Source: Begonia masoniana
Lineage: Eukaryota; Streptophyta; Magnoliopsida; Cucurbitales; Begoniaceae
Direction of reading: 5' to 3'
Length of the DNA stretch: 64,000 nucleotides
NCBI GenBank assembly: GCA_022432975.1
Contig: CM039509.1
Location: 17,483,261-17,547,260, forward strand
Shown here: positions 23,801 to 34,160 of the stretch, in pieces
How the letters are laid out: every line of letters starts with the position of its first letter
How positions within the stretch are numbered: the stretch's first letter is position 1
The notes under the pieces: model-generated
Databases searched by the model: none
What the model saw: the letters and a program-made list of their open reading frames with translations, nothing else
What the model was told of the DNA's origin: nothing
Position numbers and translations under genes: made by a program

Positions 23801-25367
23801 GTAGAAGAGCATCATCTCAAATTTCTTCGTTGTGACTAATTCCAGAACAGTTAACCGAGGAAATACAGAAATCTAATATTGAAGTTGTGCCGTTTGGACT
23901 ACTTGAAAGATTGTCTGCTATGACTCTTCAGCCAAGTTTACTTGAGCAAATAAAGGATAAACAACAAGGAGATGCTTATATTTGCAAAGTTAAAAGTGAT
24001 CTGGAAGCAGGAAAAGTTTCTTAGTTTTCTATATCTGATGGCGGGATTATCCAATTCAAAAGGAGATGGTGTATATCAGATGATGTTGTATTAAAGGAAG
24101 CTATATTGAAGGAAACACACTCAACCTTACTCGATACATCCTGGATCAACAAAAATGTATCGAGATTTGAAGCAGCACTATTGGTGGCATGGGATGAAAG
24201 TGGATGTAGCCAAATTTGTGGAGAAGTGTCTTACTTGTCAACAAGTCAAAGCGGAGCACCAACGACCTGCTGGTACTTTGCAACCACTCATGGTGCCTCA
24301 ATGGAAGTGGGAGCATATTACTATGGACTTTGTAGTGGGACTTCCTAAGACGTTTAGGGGTCACGACTCCATTTGGGTGATAGTGGATCGATTGACCAAA
24401 TCAGCACACTTCCTTCCTGTAAAGACTACCTATACCATGGATCAGTATGCTCAGATTTATGTTCAAGAGATTATCATATTGCATGGTACGCCTGTTTCTA
24501 TCGTGTCTGATCAAGATCCTCGCCTTACCTCGAAATTTTGGAAGAGTATGCAGAAAGCTATGGGTACTCAGTTGAACTTCAGTACAGCTTTCCACCCTCA
24601 GACAGATGGACAATCGGAAAGGACGATTCAAACCTTGGAAGACATGTTACGGGCGTGTGCTATCGACTTTCAAGGAAATTGGAGTAAGAATTTGTCATTG
24701 GTGGAGTTCGCCTATAACAACAGTTACCAAGCTTCGATTGGGATGACACCTTATGAAGCTCTATATGGTAGAAAATGCAGATTTACAGTGCATTGGGACG
24801 AAGTGGACGAAGGATACTTGTTGGGCCAGATATTTTGAGGCAGACCGCTGAGATTGTCACATTAATCTGGAAGAGAATTCTGACGGCTCAGAGTAGACAA
24901 AAAAACTATGCTGATGGAGAAGAAGAAAGTTAGAGTTTGTTGTGGGAGATCAAGTTTTCCTGAAAATCTCGCCAATGAGAGGTGTAATGCGTTTTGGAAA
25001 GAAAGGGAAGTTGAGCCCAAGATTCACAGGTCCATTTGAAATCACAAGAAGAATAGGAGAAGTTGCTTATCAGTTGGACTTACCGGATTCATTCAAGCAC
25101 GTGCACAATGTTTTTCATGTCTTGATGCTGAAGAAGTACATTCCAGACTCCTCGCATGTCTTACCATCGAGATCTCTAGACTTCACAGTCAACCCTGATT
25201 TATCCTATGAAGAAAGACTCATTCAAATTTTAGAGGCAGAAGAAAGAGGACTAAGAAATAAGAAGGTTTCGCTCGTCAAAGTACTTTGGAAGAATCGAAA
25301 CATTGAGGAAGCCACTTGGAAAAGAGAAGAAGACATGAGGGAGACCTACCCTGAGTTATTTATGTAA
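20892..25367 (+). pseudogene. Element C gag-pol, heavily decayed
   Basis: It starts MANRRGDRNDRDALL and has an Ala/Gln-rich stretch near 20990-21050, gag core (DARYWWDSVKAM, LHKFEQLSRYV), one zinc knuckle whose last cysteine is lost (CFKCSQPGHYISNF), protease (DSGATHSF near 22024), RT with FIDD near 23034, RNase H, integrase ([33 protein letters not shown]) and a C-terminal chromodomain (EEATWKRE...YPELFM). Damage includes a frameshift near 20975, TGA near 21098, TAG 21839, TGA 22385, TAG 22682, a lost G near 23528, several stops between 23545 and 24025 and a frameshift near 24838. It cannot make a polyprotein. Confidence 0.9.
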
Positions 25368-25410
25368 TTGTTTTAAATTTTGAGGACGAAATTTTTTTAA
25401 GAGGGGAGAT

Positions 25411-27316
25411 TGTAACAATATAGGGTTTGTAATTCAAATTGGAAATTTCTCCAAATTAATTCAAATCTTGATTTCAAATCAAACAATTCTGTAACCTAAT
25501 TTTGGATAATAATCAAAGTAAAATTGGATGAACCTAACCCGAAAGTCAACCAAAAACAAAAGGAATTCGGGATTTCAGAGCAACAAATCAGAATAGAACC
25601 GGATTTTCAACAATCGATAGGATTTCTCTATGGAAATCTGATACTGAACAGAGTGAACATAGTCTGGAATGCGTCCAGAAACAAAGGAGAAATCAGAATG
25701 GAAACGGTGATAATCCGAGCTGATGGTTTCACAGCTCGGAAAATCCGTGCAAATGGCGTATTTCAAGGATAGGCTCAGAGTAAACCTCCCCTATAAATAG
25801 AGGCCTTCGGTGGAGGAGGAAGCTCAGACCAAAGTCCTCCTCTCCCTCTCGAGTTCTCTGAAGTTAGAAAAGAGAACTTACCTCGGATTTCTGAAGCAGC
25901 GAGCAACCGAGCTCCGACAAACTCCTCCGATTGTAGTCGAGCTCTCCGATGAAGCTTTCCTCTCTGGCCGCCGAGCTTCAACGAAGCTCGCTTGAACTCC
26001 GACGACGACCCATCGGAGTAAGCTCTCTCTCTCCCTCGCTCCGTTCCTCTCTGTCGCACTCCCTCACTCTCTGATTCTCTCTCTCTGCTCTCAGGACTCG
26101 ACAGATCGCGTGGAGAAGAAGAGGATTGGTTTTAAAAGCCTGAAACGATCCAGCAAACTGAACCGAACCAGGCCAGCAGTGAACCGAACCAACGAACTGA
26201 CTCGGACCAAACCAACACTGTTCACCCGACCCGAACCGGACCCGAACCAAATTTCGACCCAAATCGAACCTGACCGATTGGAGATTTAACCGGTAAGAAA
26301 TTTCTGTCCAAATTCTTTTAAAGTTGGAATAAATTAAGTGGGAGTTTAATAGTGATATTCGAATTGAGGAGGATATTATTCTTGAAATTTTTGGAAAATC
26401 CCGATAAACGTTAATTGCTCGGAATCCAAGTAAGTAAAATACAAAGTTTTGACTACGGGCCTACATCACAAGATATATATTATAATTATTTTATTTTTCA
26501 GTCACACGTTTTCAATGATTGAGCACGTATGTTATAATATCGACATAGAATAGTTTAAAAGACAAAATGGATAGGTTATTTGCATGTGTATGAAAAAAGT
26601 AAAAGGGAATTGACGGAAAATGTGATAGCAAAAGCCTGAACGATAGTGAGATTGTGAGCTTGAGCATATGTTTTAATGTGATAGTAAAAGCCTGAACGAC
26701 AGTGAGATTGTGAGCTTGATCGTTAAAATTAAAAGTAAAAGATGACGAAGCCTGAACGACAATGAGATGGCTAAATCTTAAAAGAAGGTTGAATCTTCAA
26801 CCAGTATGCAACTGTTAGCAGGATTCGGTAAAAGTAAAAGTAAAAGTAAAATTTTGTAACTAGCACGTATTTTCACTTATTGAGTTTTCTCACAGTTTTA
26901 ACTTGTGATGTAGGTGAATTTTTGTCTGATGAAGAACTAGTTGCAATTGAGAACCCTCTAGTGGTAGGCGAGCATACAGATGAAGAGAATATTGTGGATT
27001 TCGAAGAAAATGATTTAAATTAGTATGCTTTAATTTTTAAAACAATATTTAATGTTTTGTTTTGATTTAAGATTTTGGAAGTAATTGTCGAATTTATCAT
27101 TTAATAAAGTCTTATAAATTATTTTAATTATGCGATAGTTTCAAAGTTTTGACGAATTTATTTTAAAACATCTGCGAATTTAAAGCTTTCAATTAATATT
27201 TTCAAATTATGAATTAACGCTCAATTTCAAATCATTTTGAGAAAAATTTTAAGATTTTCAAATTATGGTTACAATTTGAGAAAAGAAAATTGGAGATTTT
27301 AAATTGGGGCGTTACA
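25411..27316 (+). repeat. Element C 3' LTR
   Basis: It follows the polypurine tract AAGAGGGGAGAT (25399-25410), begins TGTAACAATATAGGG and ends GGGGCGTTACA; 1906 bp. A pyrimidine-rich leader (25830-26100) is followed by the intron-2-like part, with CCTACATCACAAG at 26460-26472 and CTTGTGATGTAGG at 26902-26914, a perfect 13/13 complement. A TATAAATAG box is at about 25791-25799. Confidence 0.9.
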
Positions 27317-27418
27317 AGAACAGCCACAGAGGACGATAAGATTAAAAAGACAACCCATGTGTTTATTTCTTGCTTTACTGCAAGAATGCATTTGGGTTTT
27401 TTGTTCAGACCCATTTCA

Positions 27419-27466
<48 letters not shown>

Positions 27467-28187
27467 GGCGGCTAGGAATTGCTATGCGGTTGCAAGTCTT
27501 TGGATTAGTAAGAGGAAAAGGAAGAATGAGAGAGGGTAGGAGGCTAGAGAGAGAAAGAGAGGAGAGAGATATATATATATATGGAATGATACGGTGATGT
27601 ATATGGGATCAAGAGGATGATTACCGAAAAAAGGGAGTGTGTGTATCCCATACGGCTGTGCAAATAATAAGGGACTTGTTGGTGAGGTAAGCAGCTCTGG
27701 ATTGATTTTAGAGGAGAGAGAGAGAGAGAGTTGCAGATTTCAATTGTCAAGTAAAGTGGAAGAAGACGATCAAAAAAGGAAAGGAATGAGCATTAAGGCT
27801 GTGTTCTCATCACTCTAAAAGCTTACCACTTCCTGAGTTCAAATTTTGCTTTCGTGAAAAGGAAAGAGAGCTTCAAATTCAGGCGCGCGCTGGCCACAGC
27901 CCATCCCGTCTTTCTCTCTTTCCTTTCCTTATCCCAACGCAAAGATGCCCCATGGAATTGAGCAACAAGTTTCAACTAATTACAACCTCTGCCACGCGTC
28001 TTCTTCGTAGAACTCTCATCCCCTAGAGAGAGAAAGTAGAGAGAGAATAGGACACAGGTTGTCAACCAGACTCCCGAGCATGTCTATAAAAACCACCCCA
28101 AAAGTCCCTCCTCCTCCCCATACGTAAGTATTTTCCTCCTACCCCACACAACTCATCTTCCCCATCTCTCTCTCTGTGTCGTAGAAG
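27317..28187 (+). promoter_or_regulatory. Upstream region of the host gene
   Basis: This is unique sequence between element C and the host gene. It holds a (GA)n microsatellite (27424-27463), further GA runs (27543-27570 and 27715-27732), and a TATA box, CTATAAAAACC, at 28084-28094, about 100 nt before the ATG. No other reading frame stands out. Transcription would start near 28115, giving a CT-rich 5' leader of about 70 nt. Confidence 0.6.
28085..28092 (+). promoter_or_regulatory. TATA box of the host gene
   Basis: TATAAAAA lies 96 nt before the presumed start codon at 28188, a normal distance for a plant promoter with a short leader. Confidence 0.6.
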
Positions 28188-29551
28188 ATGTCCGGAGAAG
28201 ATTGGGTGACGGCGGCTACAGAGGACGATTCATTGGTTTCCGAGGTGTTGCTTCGTCTTCGTCAACCTTCGCCGGCTCCTCCCAGTAACAGACCTCCTCA
28301 TCCTCTTCACGTCGATTGGATCGTTCGCCAGCGTCGCTCCAATTCGGTTCCGAGACACGTGGAGCTGGAGAAGAAGAAACAACCGACGCGAGCCAGCCCG
28401 ACCACGACCCTCTCGAGAGCGTCGTCACCTCTGCAAGTTGCGGAGGAACAGAAGGCTTCGAAGAGTCAAGTCGACTCTCCAAGACGTTCGTCGGCGCGAG
28501 ATCTGAGGTTCGTCTATCTTGCTTGACCTCTTAATCTCGTCTTATATATTATTGCTTCTACGTCCGGCTGCTTAAACTCGGCGAGTCCGGCAATGTGCGT
28601 GTCCACTGCCGGCCTTGCCCAAAGCTCAGAATTTGTTAGACTTCCTTAATTTGACCGAAATACCCCAAAAATCCATGATAATTACTTGTTGGCCGTAAAG
28701 TTGTCAGGTAGAATGTGGTCGAAGCCACCTCCCGATAGATTCGCCGACTCTCCCTTTTTCTGAGCTTCCTTTTAGTTCTTCAATACAAGATTCTTTATGG
28801 AAGCATCAATGGTGGATGTTCAGTTTATTGAAGTTTATGACCAAGTTTTATAATTATATGCAGAATACAGCGAAGAACAATAAAGTGGGGAGGAGGAAGA
28901 CGAAGAGAACAAAAAGAAAGAAGGTGATGAGCTTGTATGAATTTGACTGTTGTGTTTTATTTCTTCGGATTAGTTAATGTTTGTTTTGTTGGGTTGGGTG
29001 CAGACATTAGTTGAGCTTAAGGAGGAGGAGACTTTACTTGTGAAAGAAAGGAGAAATTTGAAGAGTGTATGCCCCTTTTCCACCATCTGGATTAAATACT
29101 GACTGAGCTTTGTTTCTTTGCTTTGACCAGGCTCTCCTGTCCTTGCGCCTCTGTGTGGAGAAACAAAGATCCATTAATGAACGTTTAAAGAGATTGAAGG
29201 TTTGCATTTTCATTCCCATTTGTGTGGTTTTGGTTGAGAATTTGGATAAATCTAATGCAATGATGCCTCATGCGAAACGGTTTCTACTGACCCGAATTCT
29301 TTTGAGCTTATATAACTCTTCCGATTTCAGTCTCGCTGGAAAGTTTCAGTGCCTTCTGAATCTACTCCTTCCATCTCTAACCAACCTCCCCCGTCAACAA
29401 TGTCCGAGAATAGATTAATGCCATGAAACAGAATCCATTTCCATCAAAAGCTAATCTCAAACGGCACAAAGTCGAAACTTTAGGGATTGCTTCTCTTAAT
29501 CTGCTCTCCGGAGAGGATCCTAGCCCAGAATTTTTGCAGGAGACGAGATGA
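28188..29551 (+). pseudogene. Host five-exon gene, plant protein of unknown function, two apparent -1 frameshifts
   Basis: Exons: 28188-28507, 28864-28923, 29004-29066, 29131-29199 and 29331 onward. All introns are GT-AG and all junctions are in phase 0. The protein begins MSGEDWVTAATEDDSLV and has WIVRQRRSNSVPR, TRASPTTTLS, an acidic/basic coiled-coil-like stretch (ELKEEETLLVKERRNLKS, then CVEKQRSINERLKRLK) and a Ser/Pro-rich end. Exon 1 has 320 coding bases, not a multiple of 3: the frame must shift near 28415 to reach SCGGTEGFEESSR and the exon-2 frame. A second shift near 29424 would extend past the local TGA (29424-29426) to a second tail ending SPEFLQETR at 29551. I recall similar small plant proteins with a TRASPTTPLSW-like motif but cannot name a function. 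It could be a decaying gene or two assembly errors; about 200-245 residues. Confidence 0.7.
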
Positions 29552-30146
29552 TGCTCGTAGAATTAGATGAAACACCATTTTCAGCTTTGAGGAACACGAA
29601 AGACAAACAGCATAGCGGGATGACCTCTAAGTAAAGATCTCCCTGACTCCAAAGTTTGTACAAATTCAATTATCTTAACGGCATAATCACGTTATTTCAT
29701 TTTTATAGAAGAGATATTCAAGTATGGATTAATTTGTAGGTGTGATTTCTCATATTCATTCTCCTCGTCCGTAACATCTTTCCCAGAATTACAGAACTTA
29801 TGAATCTCTTGGAAAATCTTTATATATAGATCATAACTCAATTATTAATAAAAATCATGGAATATTTGGTGGTAATAAATTAAAAAAAAAATTAAATTAT
29901 CATTAGTCAACCAAACTAACTTTGAATTATCATTTGTTGACAATTTAAATATTTGTGATCGCTCATAGTTTAAATACGATCGTCCGCACTTGTGCAAAAC
30001 ACTCTTGAATAACATGTGACTTTGACTCCAAGCGGGCATACTCACAGTCGTCCGCAGTGAAAATGCGATCGTTCATACTTAAAATGAGTGTTAACATGCT
30101 CGGGAACAAGAAAACTCGTCTCCAGCACGGTTGCCTGCACTTGAAA
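29552..30146. other. Host intergenic, AT-rich
   Basis: This is the 3' flank of the host gene up to element D. AATAAA occurs near 29848, inside an AT-rich run. No reading frame or repeat stands out. The last five bases, TGAAA (30142-30146), are the target duplicated by D. Confidence 0.6.
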
Positions 30147-30395
30147 TGTAGCACCCGGTTTCAATATAAATCAAAATAAGTTATCAAACGGTGGTATATA
30201 ATTTTATGGTTAAAATTGAGGGAAATGTTGATTAGGTTATTAGGCAGGGGCAAGATGGTAATTGCAAATTTACATTGTGGATAACGCATTTAAGGAAAGG
30301 TTTAGTGAGGTTTAGCCGCCACTATTTTATTACTCTTATCTCTCAACTCGGCGAACATCCTCTAGGCGATTCCCCTCCGATTTTCCCCAACCAAG

Positions 30396-31149
30396 GTGAG
30401 TTTTGATTAAATTACTTGCTGTTCTAGTGCTTAGGTAGTTGAAGGATTGCCATGTATGGGTTTTCGAAAGGCTGCGAGTGAGAGATTTGGGTTTGGGGTT
30501 TAGTGATGTAACGGGAAGGTTTAATCAGTAGGGCCCCAAACCGGCTTCCTTAGATTTCAGGGTAGTTAGATAAAGTCTAGTGGGGATCTAATCTATAATC
30601 TGTCGATGGTTTTAGGTGAGCAGATTTCTGGAGTAGCATATAGCCGAGCGATTTCCAGGAGACCAGGTAAGTAAAGTATTGTGTGTGCCCTCGAGCCTAC
30701 ATCACAAAACAGCAGGTTCTTGCATATTTGAGTATTTTCTGTATGTCATGCATCATAAATTTGAAAGAAAACGAAAATGAATTTTCATGTATCATATGGA
30801 AAGGCAAGTTCAGATTGACAGGCATTGGCGGTTAAGGGAACTAATCCACCCCTTAACTGATGAAGAAGATTTATAACATTGGGAGAACTGATCCCACTCC
30901 CAAGGGAATTGAGGGATCAGAACAGTTATTAAGGGACCTCATCCACCCCTTAATTAATGAAGAGGATGTAGACATTGGGAGAACTGATCCCACTCCCAAG
31001 GGAATCATGGGATCTGATCAGTAAACAAACGATGTACAACTGAGATGAGAAAGTAGAAACTGCATATTTAGGATTTTGTTTCAGCATATCATTTCATTAT
31101 TGCCTTACTTACTTAGCATTAGGCTAATAGATGAGTTTTGTGATGTAGG
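30396..31149 (+). promoter_or_regulatory. Two-intron leader module in D LTR
   Basis: Intron 1 is 30396-30615 (CCAAG|GTGAGT...GTTTTAG|GTGAG), the middle exon 30616-30666 (51 nt) and intron 2 30667-31148 (CCAG|GTAAGT...GATGTAG|GTG). CCTACATCACAAAAC (30696-30710) and GTTTTGTGATGTAGG (31135-31149) are perfect reverse complements over 15 bases, so the RNA could pair the start of intron 2 with its own 3' splice site. Inside intron 2, a ~110-nt block (CACCCCTTAA...GATCCCACTCCCAAGGG) is tandemly duplicated. The 3' LTR has the same pairs at 39131-39145 and 39570-39584. Confidence 0.6.
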
Positions 31150-31546
31150 TGTTGAGGATACCACAGGTGAAATTCCTGAGTGCACAGATGGTTAGATGTG
31201 GTTGGAGGAGCACATCCATGTCTCGGCTTGGTAAACTGATGAGGCGGGTTAACTGGTGTCGGTAATGGTTGAGGTTTAATTAATAACGATTTATTCTGAG
31301 TATGTTGAGTTTTCAGGACAGCAGAGATTTTTGCATTTCGAATACGTTTTGAGATTTATTAAAACTCTGATGAGTTTTTTAAAAAAAAAAATGGTGATTT
31401 TTATTAGGCTTAAGTAATGCAATGGTTGAGTTGTTTCTGAATGGTCTTGGAGAAGCAAGTAAAATTCCTTTCTGTAGATAGTGTTGTGTCTGTTTTCTAT
31501 CGGAAGATGACTTCAGTAAAGTCACCGGATGATGAAATTTTATGTC

Positions 31547-31900
31547 AATCGGGCGATGTGTGTACTATTTTGTCGTCTAGTGACCGGGCGATGTGCGTAT
31601 TATTTTGTCGCCTAGTGACCGGGCGATGTGTGTATTGTTTTGTCGTCTAGTGACCGGGCGATGTGCGTATTATTTTGTCGCCTAGTGACCGGGCGATGTG
31701 TGTATTGTTTTGTCGTCTAGTGACCTGGCGATGTGCGTATTATTTTGTCGTCTAGTGACCGGGCGATGTGCGTATTATTTTGTCGCCTAGTGACCGGGCG
31801 ATGTGTGTACTGTTTTGTCGTCTAGTGACCGGGCGATGTGCGTATTATTTTGTCGTCTAGTGACCGGGCGATGTGTGTATTATTTTGTCGTCTAGTGCTC
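31547..31900 (+). repeat. 35-bp tandem array in D 5' LTR (about 10 copies)
   Basis: The unit contains ACCGGGCGATGTG and ATTTTGTCGTCTAGTG. About 10 copies are here and about 7 in the 3' LTR (39984-40222). Three 35-bp units account for 105 of the 107 bp length difference between the two LTRs. Part of the unit is shared with the array in solo LTR F. Confidence 0.85.
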
Positions 31901-32436
31901 GAGTGAGAAGAGATTTGAAGTGTGTTTATCACCGGGTTATGTTTTTAATTGCTCACGTAAGGGGCACACGTACACCGGATGATGTCCTCTTATTTCACCG
32001 GATGATGTAACGATACGTCGATCAGATGAAGGAGTCATCCAGATGATGTCATCAGAAGATGTAGGTAGTGTTTGTCGTTTTGTGACCGGTTGATATAACC
32101 GAAGTCTTGTCGTTTGCCACCAGAAGAAGCCTTCTGTTGTCTTTTTCAGTCTCTTCCGTTGACTTTTCTCAGCGGATGATTTGCTTGACTCTTATGAACT
32201 TCAACCATTTCACTCCCAGGCCTTCATCTCTTCCGGTCGAATTATTTTATAATATTTTAATTAATTATTCAAACACTGTTTTACTCAAAGATTTTTCCGC
32301 TGCAAGCTTTTGTGTTTTGTCAAACGTTCAAACCTGATTTCTCAAATGAAATTTTAAATTTGGTCCAAAATTTCATTAGCTGTGTTTGGGTTTTTAAGTA
32401 ACAAACCGGGTTCAGACAACTCGGGGCGTTACAGTA

Positions 32437-32448
32437 TGGTATCAGAGA
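32437..32448 (+). other. Element D primer-binding site
   Basis: TGGTATCAGAGA starts 3 nt after the LTR end; initiator tRNA-Met type. Confidence 0.85.
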
Positions 32449-32587
32449 CATTCAGTTAAACCGTTCAAAAGATTACTCATCGTGCCAATCGTTGCATGGA
32501 AGTACTCCAACGACTGTAAGTGTTTATGTTAGCCTTAGTAATTAGATGTTTATGAAAGTAATTAACCTTACACAGGAATCCAGTATA

Positions 32588-34160
32588 ATGGCTAGACGCC
32601 CAGGAAGACCTAGAGTGCCTAGAGAAATGCCAAATGTAAGAGGTGAAGAGGAGCCTAGTGTGATTAGGCAGCTGACAGATTTGGTGCGTCAGCAGACTGA
32701 CATAGTGCGACAACAGTCCGACCAATTAGGAGTGTTATTGAACCGAGAAGCACAAGGAAGTGCCAACTCGGGACATGGCAATGAGCATTCAGGGGACCGA
32801 TTTCGCAGGCTTCAACCACCCACATTTGATGGAAGATCATCTAACCCGATTGTTGCGGAAGAATGGTTGAGGAAGATTGAAAGCATGTTTCGATGTGCCA
32901 ACGTTGGACAAGGAGATAAGGTCACCCTGGCAACGTTTCATTTTGCTGGAGACGCCCAGCTTTGGTGGGAGACAATTGAGACCACCACTGATATTTTGGC
33001 TATGACTTGGTCTCAGTTTAAGGACACCTTCTTTGAGAAATATTTTAACAGCACGGTTCAGGCCGTGAAGAAGGTGGAGTTCATGAACTTGAAGCAGACA
33101 GGGTCTGTGGCTGAGTATGTTAGACAATTTGAGTCTCTTTCCAGATTCGCTGGACACTTTATTCACAGAAACGAGGATAAGGTGTTTCAATTTATGAATG
33201 GACTGAAGCCAGAGGTGTACAGAGGGGTCAAGTATTCAGGTTTTAGAGGTTTGCCTTTTAGTGAAGTTGTGTCCACAGCCTTGGAGGTGGAGGAGGCCGA
33301 GATGAAATGTTCAGGGCCGAAGGAAGCCCCACGAAAGTTTGTTCAACCCCAACAACAGAGAGGAGTGAAGAGGCCAAGTGAAGGCCAGTATAGTCAAGGA
33401 ATTGGAAAGAAAGTACCAGACACTAAGATGTTTCCTCAATGCTCTAAGTGTTCGAAGAACCACCCGGGCGAGTGCAGATTTGGAACAAATAAGTGTTTTA
33501 ACTGTGAAGAGGTTGGACACTCGTTTAGGGATTGCCCAAAGCCTAGAATCACTCGTTGCTTCAACTGCAATAAAGTCGGCCATATCATCAGAGACTGCCC
33601 AGCCCTGAAGGGCGGACCTGCCAAGATTAAGCCAAGAATATTCTCCATGATGGAGTCAGGCGATGAGGACCAGCCTGCTATAGTATCAGGTACTGTATTG
33701 GTTAACTCTATATCTGCTTTTACTTTGATAGATTCGGGTGCAACACATTCTTTTGTAGCCTCTACTTTTGCTGAAAAGTTAGATGTACAGTTTACTTCTT
33801 CTGAGCATGTGTTTAACGTAGCATTACCCTCTGGTGAGCGCATGCACTCTAACCAAGTGTTGCCCGATAGCATTGTATTAATAGGAAATAAGAATTTGCC
33901 TGCCGATCTCATTATTATGGACATAACGGGATTTGATGTCATCTTAGGAATGGACTGGTTGTTTAAACATTATGCCTCAATAGATTGTAGAACTGGTGTT
34001 GTTAGTTTTCAACCCCCTGGAGGCTTAAACCATACCTTTCAAGCTTTGAAGAAGAGTAACGAAATGACTGTAATGACTTCTGTCAATTGTATACCCTCCC
34101 CATGCAAAGAGTATTTGTGCTTTTTGGCCAGTGTTTTAGACACACAACTAGTAGAAAAAT
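32588..34160 (+). pseudogene. Element D gag and protease, cut off by J2
   Basis: I chose ATG 32588 (MARRPGRPRVPREMP) because an in-frame ATG at 32546 precedes the sequence that aligns with other gags. The gag core includes AEEWLRKIESMF, DAQLWWETIE and SVAEYVRQFESLSRF. It is followed by a CSKC...C segment and two CCHC knuckles (CFNCEEVGHSFRDC, CFNCNKVGHIIRDC); the other gags here have one. Protease follows (DSGATHSF near 33731, [13 protein letters not shown] near 33935). The frame is open to the J2 insertion, whose TGTAG supplies a stop at 34163. This gag-protease part is otherwise intact and could be translated. Confidence 0.9.

Larger units (their letters stand above)
11150..27316 (+). mobile_element. 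Element C: decayed chromovirus with truncated 5' LTR, holding element B
   Basis: The truncated 5' LTR is 11150-12280; the internal region is 12281-12356 plus 20763-25410; the 3' LTR is 25411-27316. B interrupts the leader between the PBS and gag. The first ~740 bp of the 5' LTR is missing, judged by comparison with 25411-26155. Because the left end is lost, no target duplication can be checked. Confidence 0.88.
30147..32433 (+). repeat. Element D 5' LTR
   Basis: It runs TGTAGCACCCGG to GGGGCGTTACA, 2287 bp. A TATATAA at about 30191 may be a TATA box. The leader module and the 35-bp tandem array (31547-31900) follow. G (41947-54214) is a solo LTR of the same family in the opposite orientation. 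Confidence 0.93.

Noticed and set aside
27317..27345. Duplicate of the host gene start (CACAGAGGACGAT shared with exon 1)
   Set aside because: Only about 13 bases match and the flanks do not; likely chance.
31230..31260. Hammerhead ribozyme core at CTGATGAGGCGG in D LTR
   Set aside because: The required GAAA after stem II is missing.
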